This document shows, in pieces, positions 14,768 to 20,421 of a stretch of 20,421 nucleotides of DNA. How positions within the stretch are numbered: the first letter of the stretch is position 1; every line of letters begins with the position of its first letter. Below the pieces are notes generated by a model, which worked only from the letters and a program-made list of their open reading frames with translations, did not search any database and was not told the DNA's origin. The position numbers and the translations under genes were made by a program. The DNA comes from AWTP1-13 sp036280295. GTDB taxonomy: Bacteria > Pseudomonadota > Alphaproteobacteria > Rhizobiales > Hyphomicrobiaceae. Where the stretch lies: positions 1 to 20,421 of the forward strand of contig DASURA010000384.1 in assembly GCA_036280295.1 (NCBI GenBank), written 5' to 3'.

Positions 14768-15007
14768 ATGTCGACTGAGCAATCGCGATGGCTGGTCGTG
14801 CGGCGCGATCATGGCGGCAATCTCGACGTGTTGAAAATGCCAGACGGCACCGCCTTCGCTTGGCAGCTCTCGGAGAGAGAGGCCGACGCGGTGCTCGTCC
14901 ATGTGCAGCGCGATCACCGCAAAGTGCATGGCCAGTCCTACTGGAAGATGAGCTATCCTGATGGGACGTTGAGCACCTTTCTCAAGGCCAACAGCATTCG
15001 GGTGTAA
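14768..15007 (+). CDS. Conserved-looking 79-residue hypothetical protein
   Basis: The ATG at 14768 has AGGGGAG about 10 bases upstream. The product is soluble, with no signal or membrane segment: it starts MSTEQSRWLVVRRDHGGNL and contains MPDGTAFAWQLSEREADAVL, HRKVHGQSYWKMSYPDGTL and a final KANSIRV. The Gly-Asp-Gly turns and alternating pattern suggest a small beta-rich domain, but I do not recognise a family. Codon use matches the neighbours. It lies 54 bases upstream of the sugar dehydrogenase gene on the same strand and may share its transcript; it is divergent from dapF. Confidence 0.65.
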   Translation: MSTEQSRWLVVRRDHGGNLDVLKMPDGTAFAWQLSEREADAVLVHVQRDHRKVHGQSYWKMSYPDGTLSTFLKANSIRV

Positions 15008-15061
15008 CTCTCCAGGCAATCTCGCCCAATGCTGTGCCGTGACGAGACCGGGAGGCCGCCA

Positions 15062-16204
15062 ATGCCTGCACGCGCAGCGACTGCCGCAGTCGCATTTCTC
15101 GCCGTGGCGCTCGCACCCGCCCTGGCGGAGCAGACCAGAGCGCCGCTGCCAACCGCGACACAAGCCTACAAGGTGAAAACTTTCGCCCGCGGGCTGGAGT
15201 ATCCCTGGGGGCTGGCGTTTCTGCCCGACGGGCGGCTGCTGGCTACGGAGCGGCCCGGGCGCATGCGGCTGATCGGCAAGGACGGCCGCCTGTCGCCGCC
15301 GATCGGGGGTGTTCCTGCCGTGCAGGTCCGCGGCCAGGGTGGTCTGCTCGATGTGGCGCTCGATCCCGACTTCGCAGCGTCCCGGCTGGTCTACATCTCC
15401 TATGCGGAGCCGCGCCAAGGCGGCGGCAGCGCCACCACAGTCGCTCGCGGCAGGCTGACGGAGGAGGACGGTGCACGTCTTGAGGACGTCGAGGTCATCT
15501 TCCGGCAGCAGCCGGCCGGCCAGAGCGGCATCCATTTCGGCTCGCGCCTAGTGTTCGCGCGCGACGGCAACCTGTTCGTCACGCTCGGCGAGCGCGGCGA
15601 GCGCGCCAAGGCCCAGGACCTCACAACGCACTACGGCAAGGTGGTACGCATCCGCCCTGATGGCACCGTCCCGGCCGACAACCCCTTCGTTGGCCGGACC
15701 GACGCACACCCCGAGATCTGGAGCTACGGCCACCGCAACATCCAGGCGGCTGCGCTGCATCCGGCGACAGGAAAGCTGTGGACCATCGCGCACGCCGCGC
15801 GCGGCGGCGACGAGCTGAACATTCCGCTGGCCGGCAGGAACCATGGCTGGCCGGTGATCACCTATGGCCGCGACTACTCGGGTGCCAAGATCGGCGAGGG
15901 CACGGCCAAGGAGGGCATGGAGCAGCCGGTCTACTACTGGGATCCGTCGATCGCACCGTCGGGGATGGCATTCTATACGGCCGATCGCCTGCCTGCATGG
16001 ACGGGCAATCTGTTTGTCGGCGCCCTGCGCGGGCAGGCGCTGCACCGCCTGGTGCTCGACGGCGAGCGCGTGGTGGGCGAGGAGGTGCTGCTCGCCGACC
16101 TCGGCGAGCGCATCCGCGACGTTCGTGCCGGACCCGACGGTGCGCTATGGCTGCTCACCGACAGCCCGCGGGGCCGTGTGCTGAGAGTAGTGCCGGGAGC
16201 GTAG
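15062..16204 (+). CDS. PQQ-dependent aldose/sorbosone dehydrogenase (YliI/Asd-like), periplasmic
   Basis: The 380-residue product starts with a Sec signal peptide (MPARAATAAVAFLAVALAPALA, probable cleavage after about residue 22). The rest matches the glucose/sorbosone dehydrogenase beta-propeller. Recurring blade motifs include YPWGLAFLPDGRLLATERPGRM, GQGGLLDVALDPDF, HFGSRLVFARDGNLFVTLGERG, EIWSYGHRNIQ and GRNHGWPVITYGRDYSG. PSGMAFYTADRLPAW follows and a final DGALWLLTDS. Enzymes of this group are soluble periplasmic aldose dehydrogenases using PQQ and calcium. I chose the ATG at 15062 over an in-frame ATG at 15029 because GGGAGG lies about 7 bases upstream and the signal peptide then starts cleanly. 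No PQQ synthesis genes are in the window. It is convergent with ybgC. Confidence 0.88.
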   Translation: MPARAATAAVAFLAVALAPALAEQTRAPLPTATQAYKVKTFARGLEYPWGLAFLPDGRLLATERPGRMRLIGKDGRLSPPIGGVPAVQVRGQGGLLDVALDPDFAASRLVYISYAEPRQGGGSATTVARGRLTEEDGARLEDVEVIFRQQPAGQSGIHFGSRLVFARDGNLFVTLGERGERAKAQDLTTHYGKVVRIRPDGTVPADNPFVGRTDAHPEIWSYGHRNIQAAALHPATGKLWTIAHAARGGDELNIPLAGRNHGWPVITYGRDYSGAKIGEGTAKEGMEQPVYYWDPSIAPSGMAFYTADRLPAWTGNLFVGALRGQALHRLVLDGERVVGEEVLLADLGERIRDVRAGPDGALWLLTDSPRGRVLRVVPGA

Positions 16205-16273
16205 GGCGCCCACCTCCCAGATCGACCAGCATCCCGGAGGGATTCGGTGTGAACCGAACATGCAAGGGCATGC

Positions 16274-16337
16274 GGTGCAATAGGCGAGGCGGGAATGACG
16301 ACACGGTGCAATGCGGCTCACGACTTGTTGCACCCTA
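16274..16337. repeat. GGTGCAAT repeat element at the end of ybgC
   Basis: GGTGCAAT occurs directly at 16274-16281 and 16305-16312, and inverted as TTGCACC at 16328-16334. On the minus strand the element begins GTAGGGTGCAACAAG, whose TAG is the stop codon of ybgC. Intergenic repeats opening with GTAGGGTGCA and containing such inverted cores are common in many bacterial genomes. This copy appears degenerate and may have replaced the original 3' end. Confidence 0.45.
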
Positions 16338-16838
16338 CGCCCCTAACGCCTGCCTGAGCGCGGCCGAGAGCCGGAGCGGCTTGCCGGAGACGGAAACCAG
16401 CACCACCATCACCTCGGCGGTGAACAGCTCGACGCCGTTGCGGGAGATGCGCTGGTCGAGGATCAGTATGGCGGCGGCGCTCTCCTTGACGCGCGTCACG
16501 ACCTCCAGCACCTCGTCGATGCGCGCCGGCTTCAGGAACTCCAGGCTCATGCGCCGGACCACGAATGCCGAAGGCTCGCGGCCGGCGCTGCCTTCGATCA
16601 GCGCCTTGTGGTCATTGCCGACCAGGCGGAGGAAATCGGAGCGGCCGCGCTCGCACCAGCGCACATAGCTGGCGTGATAGACAAGCCCCGAGAAATCGGT
16701 GTCCTCGAAGTACACGCGGATAGGGAGCACATGACGGCGGTGCCCGCCGGCATCGGCAACGATGCGGCCGGCGAGGTCTGGCCAGCGCTCGGGCTCGACG
16801 GGCTGGGAGGCTTGCTGAAGCTCAGGCTGCGAGGTCAT
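16335..16838 (-). CDS. ybgC: Acyl-CoA thioesterase of the YbgC family
   Basis: The 167-residue product has a single hotdog fold. The family signature is YFEDTDFSGLVYHASYVRWCERGR, split at about residues 43-66, including the active-site Asp and the VYH motif. The remaining strands include FVVRRMSLEFLKPARIDEVLEVVTRV and AEVMVVLVSVSGKPLRL in pieces. YbgC hydrolyses acyl-CoA or acyl-ACP and is usually encoded directly before tolQ. The ATG at 16838 has GGAG about 9 bases upstream. A roughly 30-residue N-terminal extension rich in Gln, Pro and Glu precedes the domain. Here no tolQ follows: a repeat and a convergent sugar dehydrogenase come next, so the tol genes must be elsewhere. Confidence 0.92.
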   Translation of the reverse strand: MTSQPELQQASQPVEPERWPDLAGRIVADAGGHRRHVLPIRVYFEDTDFSGLVYHASYVRWCERGRSDFLRLVGNDHKALIEGSAGREPSAFVVRRMSLEFLKPARIDEVLEVVTRVKESAAAILILDQRISRNGVELFTAEVMVVLVSVSGKPLRLSAALRQALGA

Positions 16839-16937
16839 CGATCAGCTCCGGAGGAACGCCGGACGTTCAGGCAGGCCAGAATAGCGCAACCTAGCAGGCG
16901 GCGCTTCCCCTGATGCACCCAGGGCACGGCGGGAGCT

Positions 16938-17939
16938 TCAGGCAATGCCGTCGTAGCTGGAGCCGCCGACATCCACCATCACCACCTCGGGCGGCACGCC
17001 GATGCGCACCGGCAGCACCGAGCAGCCCAGTCCGCCCGATACGATCAGATGGCGATTGTCCTCGATGATGTGGCCGTAGGCGAAACGGTTGCCGAAACGC
17101 GATGGCACGCGCGGCGAATAGCTGAACAGGCGCACCTGCCCGCCATGCGTATGGCCCGAGAGCGTTAGCGACACGCGCTCCGGCACCTTGGGGAAGATAT
17201 CTGGCTCGTGTGCCAGCAGGATCACCGGCGCGTCGTCGGTCACCTTCGCCAGTGTCCCCGGCAGATCGTCAAGGCCGCGCGCGCCGTTGGGACGACGGCG
17301 CCGGATGAGCCTGGCGAACGCCAGCTGGTCGCCGAGGCCTGCAAGCCAGAAGGCGTGCCCGTCCTTCTGGAGCCGCACCGCGTCGTTCTCGTAGACAGGG
17401 ATGTCGAACCGCTCTAGCGCGCGGCGGCCCATGACGGGGCCTTTGCCGGAGCGCAGCGCGACGGCGTCGTCCCACCAGTCGTGATTGCCGAGGATCGCAT
17501 GCACGCCGAGGGGCGCCTTGAGGGCGCTGAGCGCCTCCGCCCATTCCTCCGGCGGCACGGAGCGGGTCTTGAGCTTATGGCTGGCGGCGAAATCGCCGAG
17601 CAGCACGACGATATCCGGCTTGAGCGCGTTGGTGCGCTCGGCGATGGCGCGGATGCGCTCGGCCGGCATCAGCGGCCCGCCGGCATGCACATCGGCGATG
17701 ACGCCGATGCTCAATTTGAGGCCCGGCGTCCAGTTGCGCGGAGTGACGTGATAGCGGGTGACGCTCAGCCGGTAGCCCGGATCGACGGCGAAGCCGTAGC
17801 CGGACAACCCCACCATGCCGGCACCGGAGAAGCCCAGTGCGGTGAGAAAGCGCCGCCGGGACATGCTCCGCGCGGCCGCGCGCGCCCCCGTTCTCAGACC
17901 GCGCGTCTGGGCCCGCGTCTGCGGCAGTCGATCAGCCAT
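16938..17939 (-). CDS. Tat-exported calcineurin-like metallophosphoesterase (YaeI/YkuE type)
   Basis: The product has a twin-arginine signal, SRRRFLTALGFSGAGMVGLS, at about residues 27-46 and then a calcineurin-like phosphoesterase domain. All metal-binding motifs are visible: DVH at about 83-85, GDF at about 115-117, GNHDWW at about 151-156, AHEPD and GHTHGGQVRLFS. YaeI/YkuE-like members act on phosphodiester or lipid-linked substrates outside the cytoplasm; the substrate here is unknown. The frame is open to a GTG or similar at 18005. I prefer the ATG at 17939, though an ATG at 17864 starting MSRRRF with GGAG just upstream would give a standard-length Tat signal. It sits between ruvB and ybgC, where this gene is not usually found. 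Confidence 0.88.
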   Translation of the reverse strand: MADRLPQTRAQTRGLRTGARAAARSMSRRRFLTALGFSGAGMVGLSGYGFAVDPGYRLSVTRYHVTPRNWTPGLKLSIGVIADVHAGGPLMPAERIRAIAERTNALKPDIVVLLGDFAASHKLKTRSVPPEEWAEALSALKAPLGVHAILGNHDWWDDAVALRSGKGPVMGRRALERFDIPVYENDAVRLQKDGHAFWLAGLGDQLAFARLIRRRRPNGARGLDDLPGTLAKVTDDAPVILLAHEPDIFPKVPERVSLTLSGHTHGGQVRLFSYSPRVPSRFGNRFAYGHIIEDNRHLIVSGGLGCSVLPVRIGVPPEVVMVDVGGSSYDGIA

Positions 17940-17989
17940 TATGTCGCTGCGGCAGCCCTCACTGCCGCCCCCCTCATGCCCTGGCCCGC

Positions 17990-18008
17990 ATTGTGTGCAA
18001 AGCACAAT
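17990..18008. promoter_or_regulatory. Inverted repeat ATTGTG-N7-CACAAT upstream of the phosphoesterase gene
   Basis: Perfect 6-base arms flank 7 bases, about 51 bases upstream of the ATG at 17939. The TGTG/CACA core recalls CRP/FNR-type sites, but the spacing of 7 differs from the usual 6, so this is only a weak operator candidate. Confidence 0.25.
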
Positions 18009-18131
18009 TGCACTGGAGCGGCAACCCCGAGCTTGGGGGATACATTACGTGGGATTCAGACCGTCGGGGTCAGACCTTCGCCACGACCCAACGGACGGGG
18101 CCGACGTGCTGGCGAGAGGTACGCCCCCGGC

Positions 18132-19214
18132 CTACCCCGCCGCCTTGCCGCCAGTCGATTCAGGATCTTCGCTCTCGACCTCGTCGAACAGCCCGCCTTG
18201 CGGTGTTGATGTGCGAGCCGGCCCGGTGAGGCCGAGATGCTTGTAGGCGCGCAGCATCAGCACGCGCCCGCGCGGGGTGCGGCCGATGAAGCCTTGCTGC
18301 AGCAGAAACGGCTCGACGATCTCCTCCAGCGCATCGCGAGGCTCGGAGAGCGCCGCCGACAGCGTCTCGATGCCGACCGGGCCGCCGTCGTAGTTCCTGG
18401 CGATGCAGTTGAGATAGCGGCGGTCGAGGGCGTCGAGCCCCTCTTTGTCCACCTCCAGCTGGCTCAAGGCGCGGTCGGCAACGACGGCATTAACCACGCT
18501 CGCCTCCTCCACCGCCGCGAAGTCGCGCACGCGCCGCAGGAGGCGGCCGGCAATGCGCGGCGTGCCGCGTGAGCGGTGGGCGATCTCGGCGGCGCCGTCG
18601 GCGCTGATGGGCATCTTGAGCACGCCCGCACCTCGCTCTACGATCGTCTGCAGCTCGGTGTGGGTGTAGAAGTTGAGGCGGACCGGGATACCGAAGCGGT
18701 CGCGCAGCGGCGTGGTCAGAAGGCCGGTGCGGGTTGTGGCACCCACCAGCGTGAACTTGTTGAGGTCGATCTTGACCGAGCGCGCCGCCGGCCCCTCGCC
18801 GATGATCAGGTCGAGCTGGTAGTCCTCCATCGCCGGGTAGAGAATCTCCTCTACCGCCGGGCTAAGGCGGTGGATCTCGTCGATGAAGAGGACGTCGCGC
18901 TCCTCCAGGTTGGTGAGCAGCGCCGCCAGGTCGCCCGCCTTGGCGATGACCGGGCCGGAGGTTGAGCGGAAGCCGACGCCCAGCTCGCGCGCCATGATCT
19001 GGGCGAGCGTGGTCTTGCCCAGGCCCGGCGGTCCGGCGAACAGCACGTGATCGAGGGCGTCGCCACGCGCCTTGGCAGCGGCGATGAACACGCGAAGGTT
19101 GGCGCGCGCCTGCTCCTGGCCGATGAACTCGGCAAGCAGCTGCGGCCGCAGCGACGGCTCCACGTCGTCCGCGCTGCGCCTGCCCCCGGTGACGAGTCGC
19201 TTGTCGTCGGCCAT
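18132..19214 (-). CDS. ruvB: Holliday junction branch-migration ATPase RuvB
   Basis: RuvB hexamers drive branch migration of Holliday junctions together with RuvA. The 360-residue product starts MADDKRLVTGG and has LRPQLLAEFIGQEQA. It has Walker A GPPGLGKTT at 61-69, Walker B FIDEIHRLSP with Asp112-Glu113, and sensor 1 GATTRTGLL at about 158-166. DRFGIPVRLNFY comes next, then sensor 2 SRGTPRIAGRLLRRVRDFA and the C-terminal winged-helix part ending in FIGRTPRGRVL and a Gln/Gly/Glu-rich tail. The ATG at 19214 has no clear ribosome site. Unlike the usual ruvC-ruvA-ruvB order, the 540 bases upstream contain no ruvA, so ruvB appears to be transcribed on its own here, with the phosphoesterase gene 192 bases downstream. 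Confidence 0.97.
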   Translation of the reverse strand: MADDKRLVTGGRRSADDVEPSLRPQLLAEFIGQEQARANLRVFIAAAKARGDALDHVLFAGPPGLGKTTLAQIMARELGVGFRSTSGPVIAKAGDLAALLTNLEERDVLFIDEIHRLSPAVEEILYPAMEDYQLDLIIGEGPAARSVKIDLNKFTLVGATTRTGLLTTPLRDRFGIPVRLNFYTHTELQTIVERGAGVLKMPISADGAAEIAHRSRGTPRIAGRLLRRVRDFAAVEEASVVNAVVADRALSQLEVDKEGLDALDRRYLNCIARNYDGGPVGIETLSAALSEPRDALEEIVEPFLLQQGFIGRTPRGRVLMLRAYKHLGLTGPARTSTPQGGLFDEVESEDPESTGGKAAG

Positions 19215-19755
19215 GGTCGGCTGACATGCGGGTGTTCGCCGGGGGTGTCAAGGCGTGTCACGGTGGGCTCGCTCCACCCCGGTGGATCATAACGGCGCCC
19301 CAGCTGCAACAGTCCGGCAGCGCTGCGAGGAAGAGGTCCCGTACCGTACGTGCCTTCTCTCGGATGCGGTGCTGCAAATCTGGAGCATGCCGCAATTCAT
19401 CCTTGTACGTTCAATGAATATCCTGGGCGGGCCGCTACGTGTCGGTTCATCCGAATATGCACTCAACCCATATCAGATCGCGTGTGAGGTTCCGCCCATC
19501 CAGAGCACAATCATGGTGGCGGGCGAGTCTCCACGGCGAGTGCCGCCCGCCTCTACCTACAGGCAATGGCGCGCCCTTATTGCGTCGCAAGATGGGCATC
19601 TTCGAGACGCCGCGATGAACACCGCATGAACGCGGGACGGGCACGGAGCTCCGTGACAGTTGAAGCGAGAATTTCCGACGGAAACCGTGCGCCGCTGCCG
19701 TCATTGGCGGCACTGGGGGAGATGCCTGAACCGCAACAGAGAGGTGGGTGAGTAC
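19215..19755. other. Gene-free stretch between ruvB and the His-rich gene
   Basis: About 540 bases with no convincing gene; open frames on both strands lack family features and ribosome sites. It must contain the divergent promoters of ruvB and the His-rich gene. A short CCACC-CC-GGTGG hairpin lies near the ruvB side, and two strong palindromes lie at 19642-19684 on the other. Confidence 0.45.
19642..19684. promoter_or_regulatory. Two palindromes upstream of the His-rich gene
   Basis: CACGGAGCTCCGTG (19642-19655) is a perfect 14-base palindrome. TTTCCG-A-CGGAAA (19672-19684) is a perfect 6-base inverted repeat with a one-base centre. They lie 70-115 bases upstream of the ATG at 19756, a normal place for operators. 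No binding protein is assigned. Confidence 0.35.
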
Positions 19756-20049
19756 ATGCTCACAAAACTGACTTTAGGCGCACTTGCGCTCGCGGCGTTG
19801 CTCTTCGCCAGCCCGGCGTCGGCCGCCCCGCTTGCTGCATCTCCGACGGCCGGCAATCCCGTCGCCGAGAAAGGCCTGGTGGAGCAGGTGGGCTGGCGCC
19901 ATCGGCACCGTCACCATCGCCACTATCGCTGGCACCGCCGGCACCGCCATCATTGGGGCAACTACTACTACTATAACCCCTACTGGTACTGGCCGCGGCG
20001 TCATTATCGCCACTACCGGCATCACCGGCATCACCACCACCGCTGGTGA
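19756..20049 (+). CDS. Small secreted His/Arg/Tyr-rich protein
   Basis: The 97-residue product begins with a Sec signal peptide (MLTKLTLGALALAALLFASPASA, cleavage after about residue 23). It has a short linker with LAASPTAGNPVAEKGLVEQ and then about 50 residues made almost only of His, Arg, Tyr and Trp, including RHRHRHHRHYRWHRRHRHH and YYYYNPYWYW. About 17 His residues are present. Many alphaproteobacteria encode small exported proteins of this kind with unknown roles; periplasmic metal binding or surface adhesion is plausible from composition only. The ATG at 19756 follows GGTGGGTGAG; the frame is open upstream to 19660, but a start there would bury the signal peptide. A strong hairpin follows the stop. 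Confidence 0.75.
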   Translation: MLTKLTLGALALAALLFASPASAAPLAASPTAGNPVAEKGLVEQVGWRHRHRHHRHYRWHRRHRHHWGNYYYYNPYWYWPRRHYRHYRHHRHHHHRW

Positions 20050-20058
20050 CAACGAGCA

Positions 20059-20086
20059 GGTGCCGGAGCCGAGAGGCTCCGGCACC
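20059..20086. terminator. Strong hairpin with GAGA tetraloop between convergent genes
   Basis: GGTGCCGGAGCC (20059-20070) pairs perfectly over 12 bases with GGCTCCGGCACC (20075-20086) around GAGA, a GNRA tetraloop. There is no T-run on either side, so it may protect 3' ends or act as a weak two-way terminator between the His-rich gene and the MATE gene. Confidence 0.6.
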
Positions 20087-20124
20087 ATGCATTCATCGGC
20101 GCAATGCATCACGCTTGTTGCCGC

Positions 20125-20421
20125 CTACGGAATGTCAGGCAGCGGCGGCATGTAGCCTGCACGCGTGAGCGCGTGGAAGCGCCACAACAACAGCACGGCG
20201 TAGACCGTCGTGCCGATCGACAGCCCGATCCAGACGCCGACCGCGCCGAACTCCAGGACGATACCCAGGGCATAGCCGGCACCGACGCCGGCGCCCCAGT
20301 AGCTGACGGCTGCGATCAGCAGCGGCACGCGCGTGTCGTTGAGCCCTCTGAGGGCGCCGGCCGCGACCGTCTGGATGCCGTCGGTCAGGAAGAACGTCGC
20401 GCCGAGCGCCAGCAGCAGGGC
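20125..20421 (-). CDS. MATE-family efflux transporter (C-terminal part)
   Basis: Ninety-eight codons at the 3' end of a gene that runs off the right edge; the frame is open to the last base. The product reads ALLLALGATFFLTDGIQTVAAG, then ALRGLNDTRVPLLIAAVSYW, matching the conserved late segment of MATE (NorM-like) multidrug exporters, where a GALRG-x-x-DTR-x-P motif precedes the last helices. Two more membrane helices follow (GAGVGAGYALGIVLEFGAVG and WIGLSIGTTVYAVLLLWRF) and a short tail ending PPLPDIP. MATE proteins export cationic drugs in exchange for sodium or protons. It is convergent with the His-rich gene. Confidence 0.88.
   Translation of the reverse strand, partial: ALLLALGATFFLTDGIQTVAAGALRGLNDTRVPLLIAAVSYWGAGVGAGYALGIVLEFGAVGVWIGLSIGTTVYAVLLLWRFHALTRAGYMPPLPDIP

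Noticed and set aside
19447..19713. 88-codon minus-strand frame in the ruvB-side spacer
   Set aside because: No ribosome site, no recognisable features, and it covers the palindromes upstream of the His-rich gene.

Overview
The window reads as chromosomal DNA of a high-GC alphaproteobacterium, most likely in or near the Hyphomicrobiales (Rhizobiales). Three things point there: conserved gene neighbourhoods (rluD followed by rpoH; dapF-mtaB-ftsY-yciB), GC-rich palindromic repeats of the kind whose translation reads SPRLRGEG / PHPDPLP, and GC-rich third codon positions throughout. Most of the window is housekeeping DNA. No phage, insertion sequence, CRISPR array or plasmid gene was seen.

Layout. 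Bases 1-1292 (minus strand) hold the start of a Tat-exported sugar-type ABC solute-binding protein behind a FadR/GntR-type repressor, which has a textbook operator-like palindrome upstream of itself. Bases 1690-4832 (minus) form a membrane-maintenance operon, pspA-yqiJ-yqiK (PspA/IM30, an NfeD-like membrane protein, a flotillin). Upstream of it lie an unrecognised small gene with an in-frame TGA in its 5' extension and a 42-codon frame that bridges it exactly to pspA. Next come tRNA-Glu(CTC) (minus), then rluD and rpoH (plus) separated by a leader rich in inverted repeats, and a strong rpoH terminator. A MarR regulator (minus) has its own candidate operator.

Bases 9335-14554 (minus) are one gene cluster transcribed dapF, mtaB, ftsY, yciB-like, yciB/ispZ. 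Its genes are tightly spaced or overlapping. It includes a diverged tandem pair of YciB-family membrane proteins and a palindromic repeat inserted in frame at the N-terminus of mtaB. Bases 14768-16204 (plus) carry a 79-residue unknown protein and a periplasmic PQQ-type aldose dehydrogenase. Bases 16335-19214 (minus) carry ruvB, a Tat-exported metallophosphoesterase and ybgC, which looks like a remnant of the ruvCAB-ybgC-tol locus. The right end has a small secreted His/Arg/Tyr-rich protein (plus), a GNRA-capped hairpin and the C-terminal part of a MATE transporter (minus).

Functional themes are envelope integrity (PspA/flotillin, YciB pair, FtsY membrane targeting, MATE, YbgC), stress transcription (RpoH) and RNA modification (RluD, MtaB). 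No wholly new system is proven. The best candidates for new biology are the unknown small frames upstream of pspA, the switch-like inverted repeats upstream of rpoH, the repeat-derived N-terminus of MtaB and the YciB tandem pair. All functional names rest on recognition of sequence motifs by eye; no database search was run.
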